Assembly (NCBI GenBank): GCA_014360055.1
Contig: JACIYH010000016.1
Coordinates: 1-46,927, forward strand
DNA length: 46,927 nucleotides
Reading direction: 5' to 3'
DNA from: Bacillota bacterium
GTDB lineage: Bacteria > Bacillota > Sulfobacillia > JACIYH01
This document shows positions 9,221-18,547 of this stretch, in pieces (within the stretch, counting starts at the first letter, position 1; every line of letters starts with the position of its first letter). The notes beneath the pieces are model-generated. The model was not told the origin of the DNA, did no database searches, and was given only the letters and a program-made list of their open reading frames with translations. A program made the translations under genes and the position numbers.

Positions 9221-9896
9221 GGCCGTACCCACCCCGTAACTCGTCGCGGACCAGCCGCCCCGCGTCCAGTTCGACCACCCGCCGCCGCGCCACGTTGACC
9301 AGGTGACGCGCATGGGTGGCCATGATGACGGTGGTACCCATGCGGTTTACATCCAGCAACAGCCGCAGGATCTCCAGGCCCGTGTGCGGGTCCAGGTTAC
9401 CGGTGGGCTCATCCGCCAGCAGCACCGACGGGCTGTTGGCGATCGCCCGCGCCAGCCCCACCCTCTGCTGCTCGCCACCCGATAGCTCGTCCGGATAGGC
9501 CCGCGCCCTGTCGGCCAGCCCCACCATTTCCAGCACCTGCGGCACCCGGCGGGCGATTTCCCGCGGGCTGGCCTCCACCACTCTCATGGCGAAGGCCACG
9601 TTCTCGAACACCGTCTTGTTGGGAAGAAGGCGGAAATCCTGGAATACCACGCCGATACTGCGCCTGAGGTAAGGAACCTGTCCCGGGCGCAGGGCGGTCA
9701 CATCCCGTCCCGCAACCAGCAGACGACCCCGGGTGGGCAACTCTTCGCGGTAAATCAGCTTTACCAGCGTGGACTTTCCCGCCCCGCTGGGCCCCACCAC
9801 GAATACGAACTCGCCTCTGCCCACCTGGAAATCGATATCTCGCAGGGCCGTTACCTGGTTGGGGTAAACCTTGGTCACCCCGTAGAACTCTATCAC
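9210..9896 (-). CDS. ftsE: Cell-division ATP-binding protein FtsE
   Basis: Cytoplasmic ATPase of FtsEX. Walker A GPSGAGKST, Q-loop VVFQDFRLLP, signature LSGGEQQR, Walker B VLLADEPTGNLD and H-loop ATHAR are intact. The GTG at 9896 gives VIEFYGVTKVYPNQ and 228 residues, the normal FtsE length; a GTG three codons upstream (9905) is also possible. The track start at 10064 adds 56 residues unlike FtsE and crosses a terminator hairpin, so I rejected it. The region 9897-10075 holds that terminator and no gene. Confidence 0.95.
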   Translation of the reverse strand: MIEFYGVTKVYPNQVTALRDIDFQVGRGEFVFVVGPSGAGKSTLVKLIYREELPTRGRLLVAGRDVTALRPGQVPYLRRSIGVVFQDFRLLPNKTVFENVAFAMRVVEASPREIARRVPQVLEMVGLADRARAYPDELSGGEQQRVGLARAIANSPSVLLADEPTGNLDPHTGLEILRLLLDVNRMGTTVIMATHARHLVNVARRRVVELDAGRLVRDELRGGYGHEA

Positions 9897-9930
9897 CGCC
9901 GACACCGTTCCCGCTGAGCACCCCGCCAGA

Positions 9931-9960
9931 ACGCAAAAGGCCTGTCCCACAACAGGCCTT
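9931..9960 (-). terminator. Intrinsic terminator downstream of the transketolase genes
   Basis: On the minus strand AAGGCCTGT, loop TGTGGG, ACAGGCCTT form a 9-bp perfect stem, and the run of T is four bases long (CCTTTTGCG). It ends about 35 nt before the ftsE start. Confidence 0.65.
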
Positions 9961-10075
9961 CGACAAAAAGCCGCAAATTCCTTTTCCACTACAGCGGAGG
10001 AGGAAAAACCAACGGCATCCCCCGGCAGGACCTGCCCATCGCCCCGGATGGGGCGGCGCACCACCTCGCGCCGGG

Positions 10076-11023
10076 CTAGCGCGGGCGCTTCCGGGAGATG
10101 ACCGCGCGGGCGGCGCGCGCCACCTCAGCGGCAGTGAGGCCATACTCCGCCATGAGATCCTCCGGCTTCCCCGACTGCCCGAAGCGGTCCTGGATTCCCA
10201 CCCGCCGGAGGGGTACGGGGTACTCTTCTCCCAGGACCGCCGCCACCGCGGCCCCCAGGCCGCCCACCACGCTGTGCTCCTCGGCCGTCACCACCGCCCG
10301 GCACTCGCGGGCCATACGAACCAGCAGGTCCACATCCAGCGGCTTGATGGTGGACATGTTGACCACGGCCGCCCGGATGCCTTCGCGGTCGAGTTCCCCG
10401 GCCGCCGCCAGGGCCTCCGCCACCATCACCCCGCAGGCGATGATGGCCACGTCACTGCCTTCCCGCAGCACGCACCCCCTGCCCACCTGGAACCGGTACC
10501 CGGGCGGTGTCACCACGGGCACCGGCGGACGCCCCAGGCGCAGGTACCAGGGACCGGCCTGCGCGGCGGCAGCGAACACCGCCTGCCGGGTCTCCGGCCC
10601 ATCGGCGGGCACCACCACCGTCATGTTGGGCAGCGCGCACATGAGGGCCAGGTCCTCGACGGCCTGGTGGGAAGCACCGTCTTCCCCTACGGTGATGCCC
10701 GCATGGGAAGCCCCGATCTTCACGTTGAGGGCCGGGTAGCAAATGGACACCCGCAACTGGTCGAAACAGCGGCCGGTGGCGAATACGGCGAAGGTGGAGG
10801 CAAAGGGGATCTTGCCCGCGGAAGCGAGGCCCGCGGCCACCCCCATCATGTTCTGCTCTGCGATCCCCATGTTGAAGTGCCGGTGGGGGAACTCGCGGGC
10901 GAAGAGTGAGGTGTAGGTGGACTTGGACAGGTCAGCGTCCAGCACCACCACCCGCGGGTCCTGCCGTCCCAGCTCCACCAGGGCCGCGCCATATGACGCC
11001 CGGGTCGCCTCACGCGCGTTCAT
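10076..11023 (-). CDS. Transketolase C-terminal subunit (split transketolase)
   Basis: The pyrimidine-binding and C-terminal half of a split transketolase in the non-oxidative pentose phosphate pathway; with the N-terminal subunit it transfers two-carbon units using thiamine diphosphate. The ATG at 11023 overlaps the stop of the N-terminal gene in an ATGA arrangement. The 532-residue track ORF runs on into another frame of that gene. Visible: [18 protein letters not shown] (the conserved glutamate that activates TPP), [17 protein letters not shown], and a C-terminal transketolase domain. 315 residues is typical of split C subunits. Related 1-deoxyxylulose-5-phosphate synthase is excluded by the split form. 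Confidence 0.93.
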   Translation of the reverse strand: MNAREATRASYGAALVELGRQDPRVVVLDADLSKSTYTSLFAREFPHRHFNMGIAEQNMMGVAAGLASAGKIPFASTFAVFATGRCFDQLRVSICYPALNVKIGASHAGITVGEDGASHQAVEDLALMCALPNMTVVVPADGPETRQAVFAAAAQAGPWYLRLGRPPVPVVTPPGYRFQVGRGCVLREGSDVAIIACGVMVAEALAAAGELDREGIRAAVVNMSTIKPLDVDLLVRMARECRAVVTAEEHSVVGGLGAAVAAVLGEEYPVPLRRVGIQDRFGQSGKPEDLMAEYGLTAAEVARAARAVISRKRPR

Positions 11024-11859
11024 GCCTCTCCCTCCAGTTCGGCCAGCGCCTGCTCGGCCTGGGCTGGCGAAGGGGCCTTGCCGTGCCAGTCGACCTGCCC
11101 CTCCATGAAGGAAACCCCTCTGCCCTTCACCGTACGGGCCAGGATGATGGCTGGTTTGCCGCGCACGGACCGGGCCCACCGCAGCGCCTCCAGGATCTCG
11201 TCGAAACGGTGCCCATCTATCTCCGTGACCTCCCAGCCGAAGGCCCGCCACTTGTCGGCCACGGGCCGCACGGTCATGACCTCGTCGTTGGGCCCGTCGA
11301 TCTGCAGGCCGTTCCAGTCCAGGATGGCGGTCAGGTTGTCCACGCCGTAGTGAGCGGCTGCCATGGCCGCCTCCCACACCTGGCCTTCCTGGATTTCGCC
11401 ATCCCCGAGCAGCACATATACCCGCCAGGGGGCCCCGTCCAATCGGCCCGCCAGCGCCATACCCAGGCCCACGGAAAGCCCCTGCCCTAGCGACCCCGTG
11501 GATGCCTCCACGCCGGGTGTCTTGCGCATATCGGGATGCCCCTGCAGGGACGAGCCCAGCCGCCGCAGCGTCCACAGTTCGTCCAGGGGAAAGAAGCCCC
11601 GCTCGGCCAGCACGGCATATAGCGCCGGGCAGGCGTGCCCTTTGGAGAGTACGAATCGATCCCGGTCGGGCCATTGGGGCCGCCGGGGATCGACCCTGAG
11701 TACCCGGAAATACAGCGTCACCAGGATGTCCGCGCAGGAGAGGGACCCGCCCGGATGACCGGACCCCGCCCCGGCGATCATGCGCACGATGTGGCGCCGG
11801 ACCCGCCGGGCAACCCGGGCCAGTTCGTCCTCTCCCACCCGCGGTTCATGAGCGTGCAT
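11020..11859 (-). CDS. Transketolase N-terminal subunit (split transketolase)
   Basis: The TPP-diphosphate-binding half of transketolase. Visible are [13 protein letters not shown], the TPP motif [14 protein letters not shown] ending near [10 protein letters not shown], and [18 protein letters not shown]. At 279 residues it is the standard split N subunit. It overlaps the upstream wecG-type gene by 14 nt and the downstream C subunit by 4 nt, so the three form one translationally coupled operon. The pair could supply pentose and erythrose phosphates; the link with a wall glycosyltransferase may be only positional. Confidence 0.93.
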   Translation of the reverse strand: MHAHEPRVGEDELARVARRVRRHIVRMIAGAGSGHPGGSLSCADILVTLYFRVLRVDPRRPQWPDRDRFVLSKGHACPALYAVLAERGFFPLDELWTLRRLGSSLQGHPDMRKTPGVEASTGSLGQGLSVGLGMALAGRLDGAPWRVYVLLGDGEIQEGQVWEAAMAAAHYGVDNLTAILDWNGLQIDGPNDEVMTVRPVADKWRAFGWEVTEIDGHRFDEILEALRWARSVRGKPAIILARTVKGRGVSFMEGQVDWHGKAPSPAQAEQALAELEGEA

Positions 11860-12703
11860 GGGTCAATACCTCCAGTACGAACCTGACCAGTTGCAGTTGC
11901 CGCCCCACTCGCCGGGGGTCCTGCCCCAGCCGCCACAACCACTCCAGTCCCAGTCGGCGGAAAAGGGCGGGCGCCCGCCGCACCTGCCCCGACCACACGT
12001 CCAGCGCGCCGCCCACACCGATGGCAACGCGCACGCCGCATTGCTCCAGGAAAGAGGCGTGCCGGGCCAGCCACAATTCCTGGCGCGGGCATCCCATGCC
12101 GCAAAGCAACAGGGCGGGCCGTGCCCTCGCCACCGCCTCCAGCACGGCTGGCTCGTCCCCCGGGCCGAAATAACCGTGCCAGGTCCCCGCCACGGGCAGA
12201 CCCGGCCAGCGCCCGGCCAGCGCCACGGCAGCCGCCTCCGCCACCCCCGCTCGCCCCGGGGCAGCCGGCCGGCCCCCCAGGAGGAACACCGGATACCCCG
12301 ACGCTGCACAGTACTCAAGCAGGCCCTCCGCCAGCTCTATACCGGCCACCCGTCCCGGGAGGGCCGTACCCAGGCGACGCGAAGCCCACACCACGCCCAC
12401 CCCGTCGGCCACCACCAGGGCGGCACATTCCAGCACCCGCTGCAGTTCGGGGGACCGCCGGGCTTTGAGGATGGTTTCGGGGTTGGCCGTCACCACCTGA
12501 TGCAGGCCCGTCTCTCCTTGCAGCCAGCGGCGTGCCAGGCAAAGGGCCTGCTCGGCCGTGACGGCATCAAACCCGGCCCCGAGCACGTTCACCCGGCCCG
12601 CCGGGCTCTCGCGCGGGGTGCGACCGGCACACGAGGCCGGCAGCACCCGGTTGGGCTTCCCCTCAGGGGTGCCCGATGGGAATTCACCTGATGGTGTAGC
12701 CAC
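11846..12703 (-). CDS. WecG/TagA/CpsF family glycosyltransferase
   Basis: GT26-family enzyme that adds N-acetylmannosamine(-uronate) to an undecaprenyl-linked sugar in teichoic acid or exopolysaccharide synthesis. Family motifs: [36 protein letters not shown] and [17 protein letters not shown]. The C-terminus (GLEWLWRL) is the amphipathic membrane-binding part. The start is GTG at 12703, overlapping the upstream gene by 20 nt. The first 37 residues are not conserved, and a GTG at 12592 ([12 protein letters not shown]) is a plausible alternative. No other wall-polymer gene is adjacent, so the acceptor is unknown. Confidence 0.9.
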   Translation of the reverse strand: MATPSGEFPSGTPEGKPNRVLPASCAGRTPRESPAGRVNVLGAGFDAVTAEQALCLARRWLQGETGLHQVVTANPETILKARRSPELQRVLECAALVVADGVGVVWASRRLGTALPGRVAGIELAEGLLEYCAASGYPVFLLGGRPAAPGRAGVAEAAAVALAGRWPGLPVAGTWHGYFGPGDEPAVLEAVARARPALLLCGMGCPRQELWLARHASFLEQCGVRVAIGVGGALDVWSGQVRRAPALFRRLGLEWLWRLGQDPRRVGRQLQLVRFVLEVLTHARS

Positions 12704-13112
12704 CCCGTACCAGCACCACGCAATCGGTGGTCGCCTTCACGCCGCGCCCGTCGCTACGTGGTACCACCAGCAGGTGGTTGAGAGGAGCATCCCCCTTGGT
12801 GAGGTCCTTGCCCGCGGTGACGTCGGCCAGTCCACCCAGGTTGCCCGGCACCACGGTCGCCTTTCCCGACCGCATGATGATCTCGGCGCCCGCCTCTGCC
12901 ACCAGTTGCTTCCCCTTGGGAAGCTCCACCACCTCGAGGTTGAGGGGCTGCAGCCTGTTGTCCACGTAACTCTTGGTAACCAGGGGATCCTGCTCCGTGC
13001 CCGGCTCAGGCGCCTGAGCGCTGGCGCGGCTCCCCCACAGGTAACCACCGGCCGCTGCCCCCACCAGGCAAACGGCCAGCAGCAGCCCCAGCACAACCCT
13101 GGTCAACTTCAC
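12684..13112 (-). CDS. Conserved membrane-anchored protein of unknown function
   Basis: 142 residues from the GTG at 13112, chosen because GGGGGAGG lies 6 nt upstream; the track start 17 codons earlier has no such site. One N-terminal helix (about 4-25, possibly a signal anchor) is followed by an extracellular part. That part has the pattern VVELPKGKQLVAEAGAEIIM, RSGKATVVPGNLGGLADVT, then HLLVVPRSDGRG and VVLVRGGY. I recall this pattern from unnamed proteins of many Clostridia, often near spore or wall genes. No catalytic motif is apparent. It overlaps the wecG-type gene and follows the DUF2993-type gene by 25 nt, so it belongs to the same operon. Confidence 0.8.
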   Translation of the reverse strand: MKLTRVVLGLLLAVCLVGAAAGGYLWGSRASAQAPEPGTEQDPLVTKSYVDNRLQPLNLEVVELPKGKQLVAEAGAEIIMRSGKATVVPGNLGGLADVTAGKDLTKGDAPLNHLLVVPRSDGRGVKATTDCVVLVRGGYTIR

Positions 13113-13137
13113 GGCGTACCTCCCCCGGCTGCCGGGA

Positions 13138-13839
13138 CTACGGGGTACCTCCCCCGGCCACAAGAACTATGGCCCGGTCCTCTACGATTATCTGTTCGGG
13201 CTTGACCGGCCAGGGCAACTGCCCCACCTCGATGAGCGTCCCGGAGAACCCCAGAAAGCGCAGGGCCATGTCCCTTACCGCCTGGGGCACCGGCTGTCCG
13301 GCCAGGGTCACCTCCTCGACCCGGAACCCCACGCTCCCATCGGGGTTAACCACCGGCACCCCGGTTACGGTAACGGGAGTCTCCTGGCCACCCACCACCA
13401 GGGCAGACACCAGTTCCATCCTGCCCTGGGTCACCACCAGCCTCACACCCGGTCCCAGGTGGGCCCGGAGGAAGCGGTTCAGGCTTTCCTCAGAGACCTC
13501 CATGCGCATACGGGCCTGGCCGGGATCCTTCCAGACCACCGTACCGGTCCGCCACAACCTGGGCACGTCCAGGCGCAGCGAGGTGATGGCCGCCTCCAGC
13601 CGATCCAGGTTCAGATCGCCGGCAGCCAGGTTCTCCCCTTCGACCCGCAGCGCGTCTATTCCTCCCGCCAGCAGTTTGAAGAAGGGGAAAACCCGCACCC
13701 TGACCTCTAACCCCTGTACATCCAGGCTGTTCTCCAGGGCCGCCCCCACCCGGCGCGCCAGGAAGAGCGGTATGAGTACCTGACCCAGCACCAGCACCAC
13801 TATCAGGGACCCGCCCACCGCCAGCACCGTCTTGCGCAT
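13138..13839 (-). CDS. DUF2993 / LmeA-like lipid-binding protein
   Basis: 233 residues from the ATG at 13839, which follows GGGGAGGA by 6 nt. One N-terminal hydrophobic helix precedes an extracellular beta-rich domain. It shows the DUF2993 pattern: ALENSLDVQGLEVRVRVFPF, LLAGGIDALRVEGENL, later MEVSEESLNRFL and a closing GTLIEVGQLPWP. DUF2993/LmeA proteins bind phospholipids or act as TULIP-like carriers; LmeA of mycobacteria acts in lipomannan maturation. A role in envelope lipid or glycolipid handling is inferred from that and from the neighbouring glycosyltransferase. Confidence 0.8.
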   Translation of the reverse strand: MRKTVLAVGGSLIVVLVLGQVLIPLFLARRVGAALENSLDVQGLEVRVRVFPFFKLLAGGIDALRVEGENLAAGDLNLDRLEAAITSLRLDVPRLWRTGTVVWKDPGQARMRMEVSEESLNRFLRAHLGPGVRLVVTQGRMELVSALVVGGQETPVTVTGVPVVNPDGSVGFRVEEVTLAGQPVPQAVRDMALRFLGFSGTLIEVGQLPWPVKPEQIIVEDRAIVLVAGGGTP

Positions 13840-13986
13840 GGCAATCCTCCCCGTGGAAGTTCTCCTGATAGGGTACCCAAACTCCACCAGGTCCCAGCAC
13901 ACCCGCAGGGGCGGCCGCGCAATCGACTCCCCGCCACCCGTAAGCGCACGGCCACGCCCGCCGGCGTGCAGGGCGCCGCGGCGCTG

Positions 13987-15115
13987 TTAGCGGGTGGGTA
14001 GGGGGGACTCTCTGCGCTGGCGGGCGCTGTGCAGGAGGTAGGCGCGGATGAAATCGTCGATGTCCCCGTCCAGCACCGCCTGCACGTTACCCCTCTCGTG
14101 ACCGGTGCGGTGGTCCTTCACCAGGGTATAGGGATCCAGCACATAGGAGCGGATCTGGTTCCCCCAGGCGATCTCCTGGTGGGCCCCCTTGAGCGCTGCA
14201 ATTTCCTTCTGCCTCTCCTGCTCCCGCAGGGCCAGCAGCCGGGATTTCAGCACGCGCATGGCCATCAGGCGGTTGGCGTGCTGAGACCTCTCGTTCTGGC
14301 AGGTGACCACGATCCCCGTGGGCAGGTGGGTGATGCGCACCGCCGAGTCGGTCTTGTTGACGTGCTGGCCACCGGCTCCGCTGGAGCGAAAGGTGTCGAT
14401 GCGAAGGTCGGCAGGGTCGATCTCCAGGTCCTCCTCCGCCTCGATCTCCGGGAGCACCTCCACCAGCGCAAAAGAGGTATGCCGGCGCGCATTGGCATCG
14501 AAGGGCGAGTGCCGGACCAGCCGGTGGACGCCTTTCTCGGCCTTCAGGAATCCATACGCGAAGGGCCCGTTCACCACCACGGTGGCGTTTTTGATCCCCG
14601 CTTCTTCTCCGGGCAGCACGTCCACGATTTGCACCTTGAAGCCACGGCCCTCGGCCCAGCGGGTGTACAGGCGGAGCAACATGCTGGCCCAATCCTGGGC
14701 ATCGGTTCCGCCCGCGCCGGCGTGGATGGACACGATGGCATTCCGCGCGTCGTAAGGCCCGGCCAGGAGAAGCTCCAGTTCAAACTCCTCCACCCGCCCG
14801 GCCAGTTCCCGGGCGCCACGGTACAGTTGCTGCGCCATGGCCTCATCGCCATCGGCGGCGGCCAGTTCCAGCAACTCCCGCAGGTCATCGGCTTCCCGGT
14901 CAAGTCCTTCGAACCTGTCCACCAGCGATTGCAGGCCACTCAGTTCCCTGCCCAGGTTCTGGGCCTGCTCGGGAGAGGTCCAGACCTCGGGCCGGGCAAG
15001 TTCCTCCTCGATTTGCGCTATGCGGGCCTTCTTCCCCGCCAGGTCAAAGGGAATCCCTCATTTGCGCCAGCTTTTCCTGCACTTCTTCCAGGGCCTTCTC
15101 CGTTTCGGCAAACAC
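13987..15115 (-). CDS. prfB: Peptide chain release factor 2, with programmed +1 frameshift
   Basis: RF2 ends translation at UGA and UAA. The track shows only the distal part (311 residues from 14922). The true gene begins at the GTG at 15115, preceded by GGGAGGAAAGAGAA and 23 nt after the secA stop. Frame 0 reads 23 codons (VFAETEKALEEVQEKLAQMR...) to an in-frame TGA at 15046-15044. A +1 shift at CTT continues as LDLAGKKARIAQIEEELARP, a normal RF2 N-terminus, and runs to 13987, 375 residues in total. Domain marks: the stop-codon-reading SPF (HSPFDANA) and the catalytic GGQ (SSGAGGQHVNK). Low RF2 makes the ribosome pause at UGA and shift, so the gene regulates itself. Confidence 0.96.
15043..15060 (-). 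other. prfB: Programmed +1 ribosomal frameshift site of prfB
   Basis: The minus strand reads TGAGGGATTCCCTTTGACC. This contains the classical CTT TGA C slippery site. The purine-rich GAGGGA just upstream can act as the internal Shine-Dalgarno element that stimulates the shift, as AGGGGG does in E. coli. The peptide reads through correctly only after a +1 shift. Confidence 0.93.
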
Positions 15116-15138
15116 TTCTCTTTCCTCCCAGTGCCGGC

Positions 15139-17760
15139 CTAAGCCGTCCGGCCGCAGCATTTCTTGTACTTCTTGCCACTGCCACACGGGCAGGGGTCGT
15201 TGCGTCCCACCTTCCCGCGGGCATTCCCCCCGGCCGGGACCGCACGCGTGCCTCCCGCCCCGGGCGCCGCCCCACCGGTTGGGCCAGCCGCCCCACCACC
15301 GGCGCGCGCGGCGACCGCCACCGCACCGGCCACCTGCCGACCGGACCCGGGTGCAGCGGCAGCCGCCCCCGTTACTCCGCCCGCCGGCCTGGCCGAGCCG
15401 TCCGACCGGGCCGCCACTCCCAGTTGCTCCGGGCCCGCCCGGAAGAGGATGCTGACCACCTGGGAGCGGATACTGTGGATCATCCCGTTGAACATCTCGA
15501 AGGCTTCCAGCTGGTACTCGATGAGGGGGTCCTTCTGCGCATACGCCCGCAGGCTGATTCCCTCGCGCAGGTCGTCCATGGCCCCCAGGTGTTCCATCCA
15601 GTGGTAGTCGACCACCCGCAGCAGCACCAGGCGCTCGAACTCGCGCATGCGCTCCGGACCCACCGCCTGCTCGATGCGACCGTACAGCGCTTCCGCTTCC
15701 CCGTACAGGTAGTCGCGCAGGTCCTGCCGGGTGCGCCCCTCCAGGTCCAGACCCTGCAGTCCCAGGCGGCCTGCCAGATGGGCGGCGAGGCCCTCCAGGT
15801 CCCACTCCTCCGGGTGCACGCGCTCGGGGACGAAGGTGTCCACCGCCTCGTCCACCACCTCACGGACCATCTCGAGGATCTGCTCGCGCAGGTCCGCGCC
15901 CTCAAGCACCTGCCGCCGCTGGCGGTAGATGATCTCCCGCTGCTTGTTCATCACGTCGTCGTACTGCAGCACCCGGCGCCGGATGTCGAAGTTGTGAGCT
16001 TCCACGCGCTTTTGGGCGCGTTCTATTGCCCGGGAAATCACAGGATGGTCGATGGCCTCGTCTTCCGGGATACGCAGTCGATCCATGATTCCGGCGATCA
16101 TCTCGCCCCCGAAGAGGCGCATGAGGTCGTCTTCCAGCGACAGATAGAATCGCGAGGAACCGGGATCCCCCTGCCGTCCCGAGCGTCCGCGCAACTGGTT
16201 GTCGATGCGCCGGGCCTCGTGCCGCTCAGTACCGATGACGTGCAGGCCCCCCAGGTCGGCTACGCCTTCGCCCAGCACGATGTCCACGCCGCGGCCGGCC
16301 ATGTTGGTGGCGATGGTAACCTGCCCCTTCTGACCGGCCCGGGCGATGATCTGAGCTTCCTTTTCGTGGTGCTTGGCGTTCAGCACCTGGTGGGGGATAC
16401 CGCGCTGCTTGAGCATCTCGCTGAGGCGCTCGGACTTCTCGATGGAGATGGTGCCCACCAGCACGGGCTGCCCGCGCCGGTAGCAGTCTTCGATCTCCTC
16501 CACCACCGCCTCGAACTTGGCCCGCTCCGTCTTGTACACCACGTCCGGGTGGTCGATGCGGATCATGGGCTTGTGGGTGGGAATGACCACCACGTCCATG
16601 CCGTAGATCTTCCGGAACTCCTCTGCTTCGGTGAAGGCCGTACCCGTCATACCCGCCAGCTTGCGGTACATGCGGAAGTAGTTCTGCAGGGTGATGCTGG
16701 CGATGGTCTGGTTTTCCCGCTGGATGCGGAGCCCTTCCTTGGCCTCGATGGCCTGGTGCAGCCCGTCCGAGTAACGGCGTCCGAACATCAGCCGCCCGGT
16801 GAACTCGTCCACTATGATGACCTGGCCGTCCTTGACCACGTAGTCGCGGTCCCTCTTCATGAGGGCATGGGCCTTGAGGGCGTTGACCAGGTAATGGGAG
16901 AGGTCGGTCCCCTCCGCGTACAGGTTCTTCACTCCGGCCAGCTTCTCGGCTTTGGCCACCCCCTGCTCGGTGGGCGCCACCGTACGGGCCTTCTCGTCGA
17001 CCTGATAGTCCTCGCCCTCCTTGAGGTACCTGACCACGCGGGCGAAGCGGTAGTACAGGTCGGAAGGCCGTGGCCCGGGACCGGAGATGATCAGGGGGGT
17101 GCGGGCCTCGTCGATGAGGATGCTGTCCACCTCGTCCACGATGGCGTAATTCAGTCCCCGCTGCACCACCTCGTTGAGGCTCAGGGCCATGTTGTCGCGC
17201 AGGTAATCGAAGCCGAACTCGCTGTTGGTCCCGTAAGTGACGTCGGCCAGGTAGGCCGCGCGCCGCTCAGCGAAGTCGAGCCCGTGCACCACCACGCCCA
17301 CGCTGAGCCCCAGCATGCGGTAGATGGGCCCCATCCACTCGGCGTCACGCCGGGCCAGGTAATCGTTCACGGTGACGATATGGACGCCTTCCCCGGGCAG
17401 GGCGTTCAGGTAAGCGGCCAGGGTGGCCACCAGCGTCTTGCCCTCGCCCGTCTTCATTTCGGCGATGTTACCCTCGTGGAGGACAATACCCCCCATCAGC
17501 TGTACATCGAAGTGACGCAGGCCCAGCGTACGCCTGGCCGCCTCGCGCACCACCGCAAATGCCTCGGGCAGGATGTCGTCCAGGCTCTCGCCGTTGGCCA
17601 GCCGCTGCCTGAATTCCGCCGTGCGCCCCGCCAGCTCCGGGTCGCTGAGACGCTCCACCTCCGGTTCCAGAGCATTGATGCGGTCGACTATGCGGCGAAG
17701 GCGGCGGAGTTCCCGCTCGTTCGTATTTCCGGTCACCAGTTCGGCCAGGAACTTAACCAT
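15139..17760 (-). CDS. secA: Preprotein translocase ATPase SecA
   Basis: Motor of the Sec pathway at the cytoplasmic membrane face. 873 residues. Motifs: [20 protein letters not shown] (Walker A), [20 protein letters not shown] (Walker B), [42 protein letters not shown], and a C-terminal zinc SEC-C motif [14 protein letters not shown]. The linker before SEC-C (about 785-850) is unusually rich in Ala, Gly and Pro. The ATG at 17760 gives [11 protein letters not shown], aligned with known SecA N-termini, yet no Shine-Dalgarno sequence precedes it and the best promoter places the start of transcription about 3 nt upstream. prfB follows 23 nt downstream, as in B. subtilis. Confidence 0.98.
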   Translation of the reverse strand: MVKFLAELVTGNTNERELRRLRRIVDRINALEPEVERLSDPELAGRTAEFRQRLANGESLDDILPEAFAVVREAARRTLGLRHFDVQLMGGIVLHEGNIAEMKTGEGKTLVATLAAYLNALPGEGVHIVTVNDYLARRDAEWMGPIYRMLGLSVGVVVHGLDFAERRAAYLADVTYGTNSEFGFDYLRDNMALSLNEVVQRGLNYAIVDEVDSILIDEARTPLIISGPGPRPSDLYYRFARVVRYLKEGEDYQVDEKARTVAPTEQGVAKAEKLAGVKNLYAEGTDLSHYLVNALKAHALMKRDRDYVVKDGQVIIVDEFTGRLMFGRRYSDGLHQAIEAKEGLRIQRENQTIASITLQNYFRMYRKLAGMTGTAFTEAEEFRKIYGMDVVVIPTHKPMIRIDHPDVVYKTERAKFEAVVEEIEDCYRRGQPVLVGTISIEKSERLSEMLKQRGIPHQVLNAKHHEKEAQIIARAGQKGQVTIATNMAGRGVDIVLGEGVADLGGLHVIGTERHEARRIDNQLRGRSGRQGDPGSSRFYLSLEDDLMRLFGGEMIAGIMDRLRIPEDEAIDHPVISRAIERAQKRVEAHNFDIRRRVLQYDDVMNKQREIIYRQRRQVLEGADLREQILEMVREVVDEAVDTFVPERVHPEEWDLEGLAAHLAGRLGLQGLDLEGRTRQDLRDYLYGEAEALYGRIEQAVGPERMREFERLVLLRVVDYHWMEHLGAMDDLREGISLRAYAQKDPLIEYQLEAFEMFNGMIHSIRSQVVSILFRAGPEQLGVAARSDGSARPAGGVTGAAAAAPGSGRQVAGAVAVAARAGGGAAGPTGGAAPGAGGTRAVPAGGNARGKVGRNDPCPCGSGKKYKKCCGRTA

Positions 17761-17769
17761 ACCACAACG

Positions 17770-17798
17770 ATTCTAACACCGCACTCCCCCCAACTCAA
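17770..17798 (-). promoter_or_regulatory. Sigma-A type promoter of secA-prfB, apparently giving a leaderless mRNA
   Basis: On the minus strand TTGAGT (17793-17798), a 17-nt spacer and TAGAAT (17770-17775) match the -35 and -10 consensus at 4/6 and 5/6. The expected start site is near 17763, only three bases before the secA ATG. The bases between, cgttgtggt, hold no ribosome binding site. Confidence 0.6.
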
Positions 17799-17877
17799 CC
17801 TCACCTGCCCCACGTGACCCCGCAAGCCCCACGAGGTGCTCCTGTGCTGAGCTTCTCACCGGTTGGCCTTAGTAGGG

Positions 17878-17920
17878 CCGCGTTGGCTACAGAGGCGCCC
17901 TCGCCGGGCGGTCAACGCGG
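17878..17920 (-). repeat. Inverted repeat directly after the broken effector gene
   Basis: CCGCGTTG (17878-17885) and CAACGCGG (17913-17920) are perfect 8-bp arms around a GC-rich centre with its own short stem. The right arm touches the stop codon of the effector remnant. With no T tract it is at best a poor intrinsic terminator; it may mark the edge of an inserted module. Confidence 0.5.
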
Positions 17921-18547
17921 TCAGGGCGGAAACCATGCCCGGAGCACCTGAACTAAGCGCGCGAAAGCCGGGTCAGAACACCGTTGCAGACTGACCGTCC
18001 TGGCCAGATGCTCATAGATGGACGACGACCGCGGCTTCCAGGTGTGGCGCAAGACGGCTTCCACAGCCCTCTTGGGTTGGGAGGGTTTGGGCCGTCCTGG
18101 CTCCCACAAACCATATTCGATCAGCCAGGGACGCAGGTCGCCGGCCTGAGTTGGAGCCCATCCGAGAGCGAGGGGAACCTGGGGGGAGTCGCTCCACACC
18201 CAGGCCTCAGTTCCGGGTCCAGACAAACGGCGGCTGCACGGTTGTCCCAGCCAGAATCGCGGAGCCGCTGTTCGAGGTCTCTCTCCAGGTCTACCCGGTC
18301 CCAATCATCCCGTCCGCAGCCGTGCCGGTCAAAGATCACCAGAGCGTGCAAAGCCCGCCGGAGCATGGGTCTCAGGAAATCGGGACTGCGCAGGAAGCAG
18401 ACGTTCCGGGTGAACAAAGAGATCGTAAGTGACAGAGCGGATCTCGAGAGCCTGGGGCTGCGCGAGGATGCCGGCTACGGCAGCGCGCGCGTTGTTGTCT
18501 GCCACCAGTACGACCAGGTCACAACTGCTGTGATGAGGTTCCGTCAT
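17921..18547 (-). pseudogene. Broken TOPRIM/DUF4276-like effector paired with an AAA ATPase (two frame disruptions)
   Basis: Three short track ORFs join into one protein of about 205 residues. Frame A (from ATG 18547) gives CDLVVLVADNN to DLFVHPER. Frame B gives CFLRSPDFLRP, ALVIFDRHGCGRDD and LDPEL. Frame C gives EAWVWSDSPQVP to the stop. The first break lies near 18402. The second, near 18207, is explained by loss of one G (CTGGAG became CTGAG). The acidic pattern (LVADN, IFDRHG, DPELEAW) resembles TOPRIM or DUF4276-type nucleases, and I recall similar partners of ATPases in phage-defence systems (MAD4-like annotation); neither was checked. The ATG overlaps the ATPase stop (ATGA). Either a decayed gene or sequence errors. 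Confidence 0.7.

Noticed and set aside
9897-10064. 56-residue N-terminal extension of FtsE
   Set aside because: Unlike any FtsE, and it would be translated through a terminator hairpin; the shorter start gives the family length.
11024-11674. N-terminal extension of the transketolase C-subunit ORF
   Set aside because: This part lies in another frame of the N-subunit gene; the ATG at 11023 with ATGA overlap gives the normal protein.
13903-13986. Terminator after prfB
   Set aside because: Two short GC-rich stems (GCGCC/GGCGC and CACGCC/GGCGTG) are present but there is no T tract, and such stems arise easily at this GC content.
14029-17817. 1262-residue plus-strand ORF
   Set aside because: It is the antisense shadow of prfB and secA, His/Val/Gln-rich with no domain pattern; long antisense ORFs are common in GC-rich DNA.
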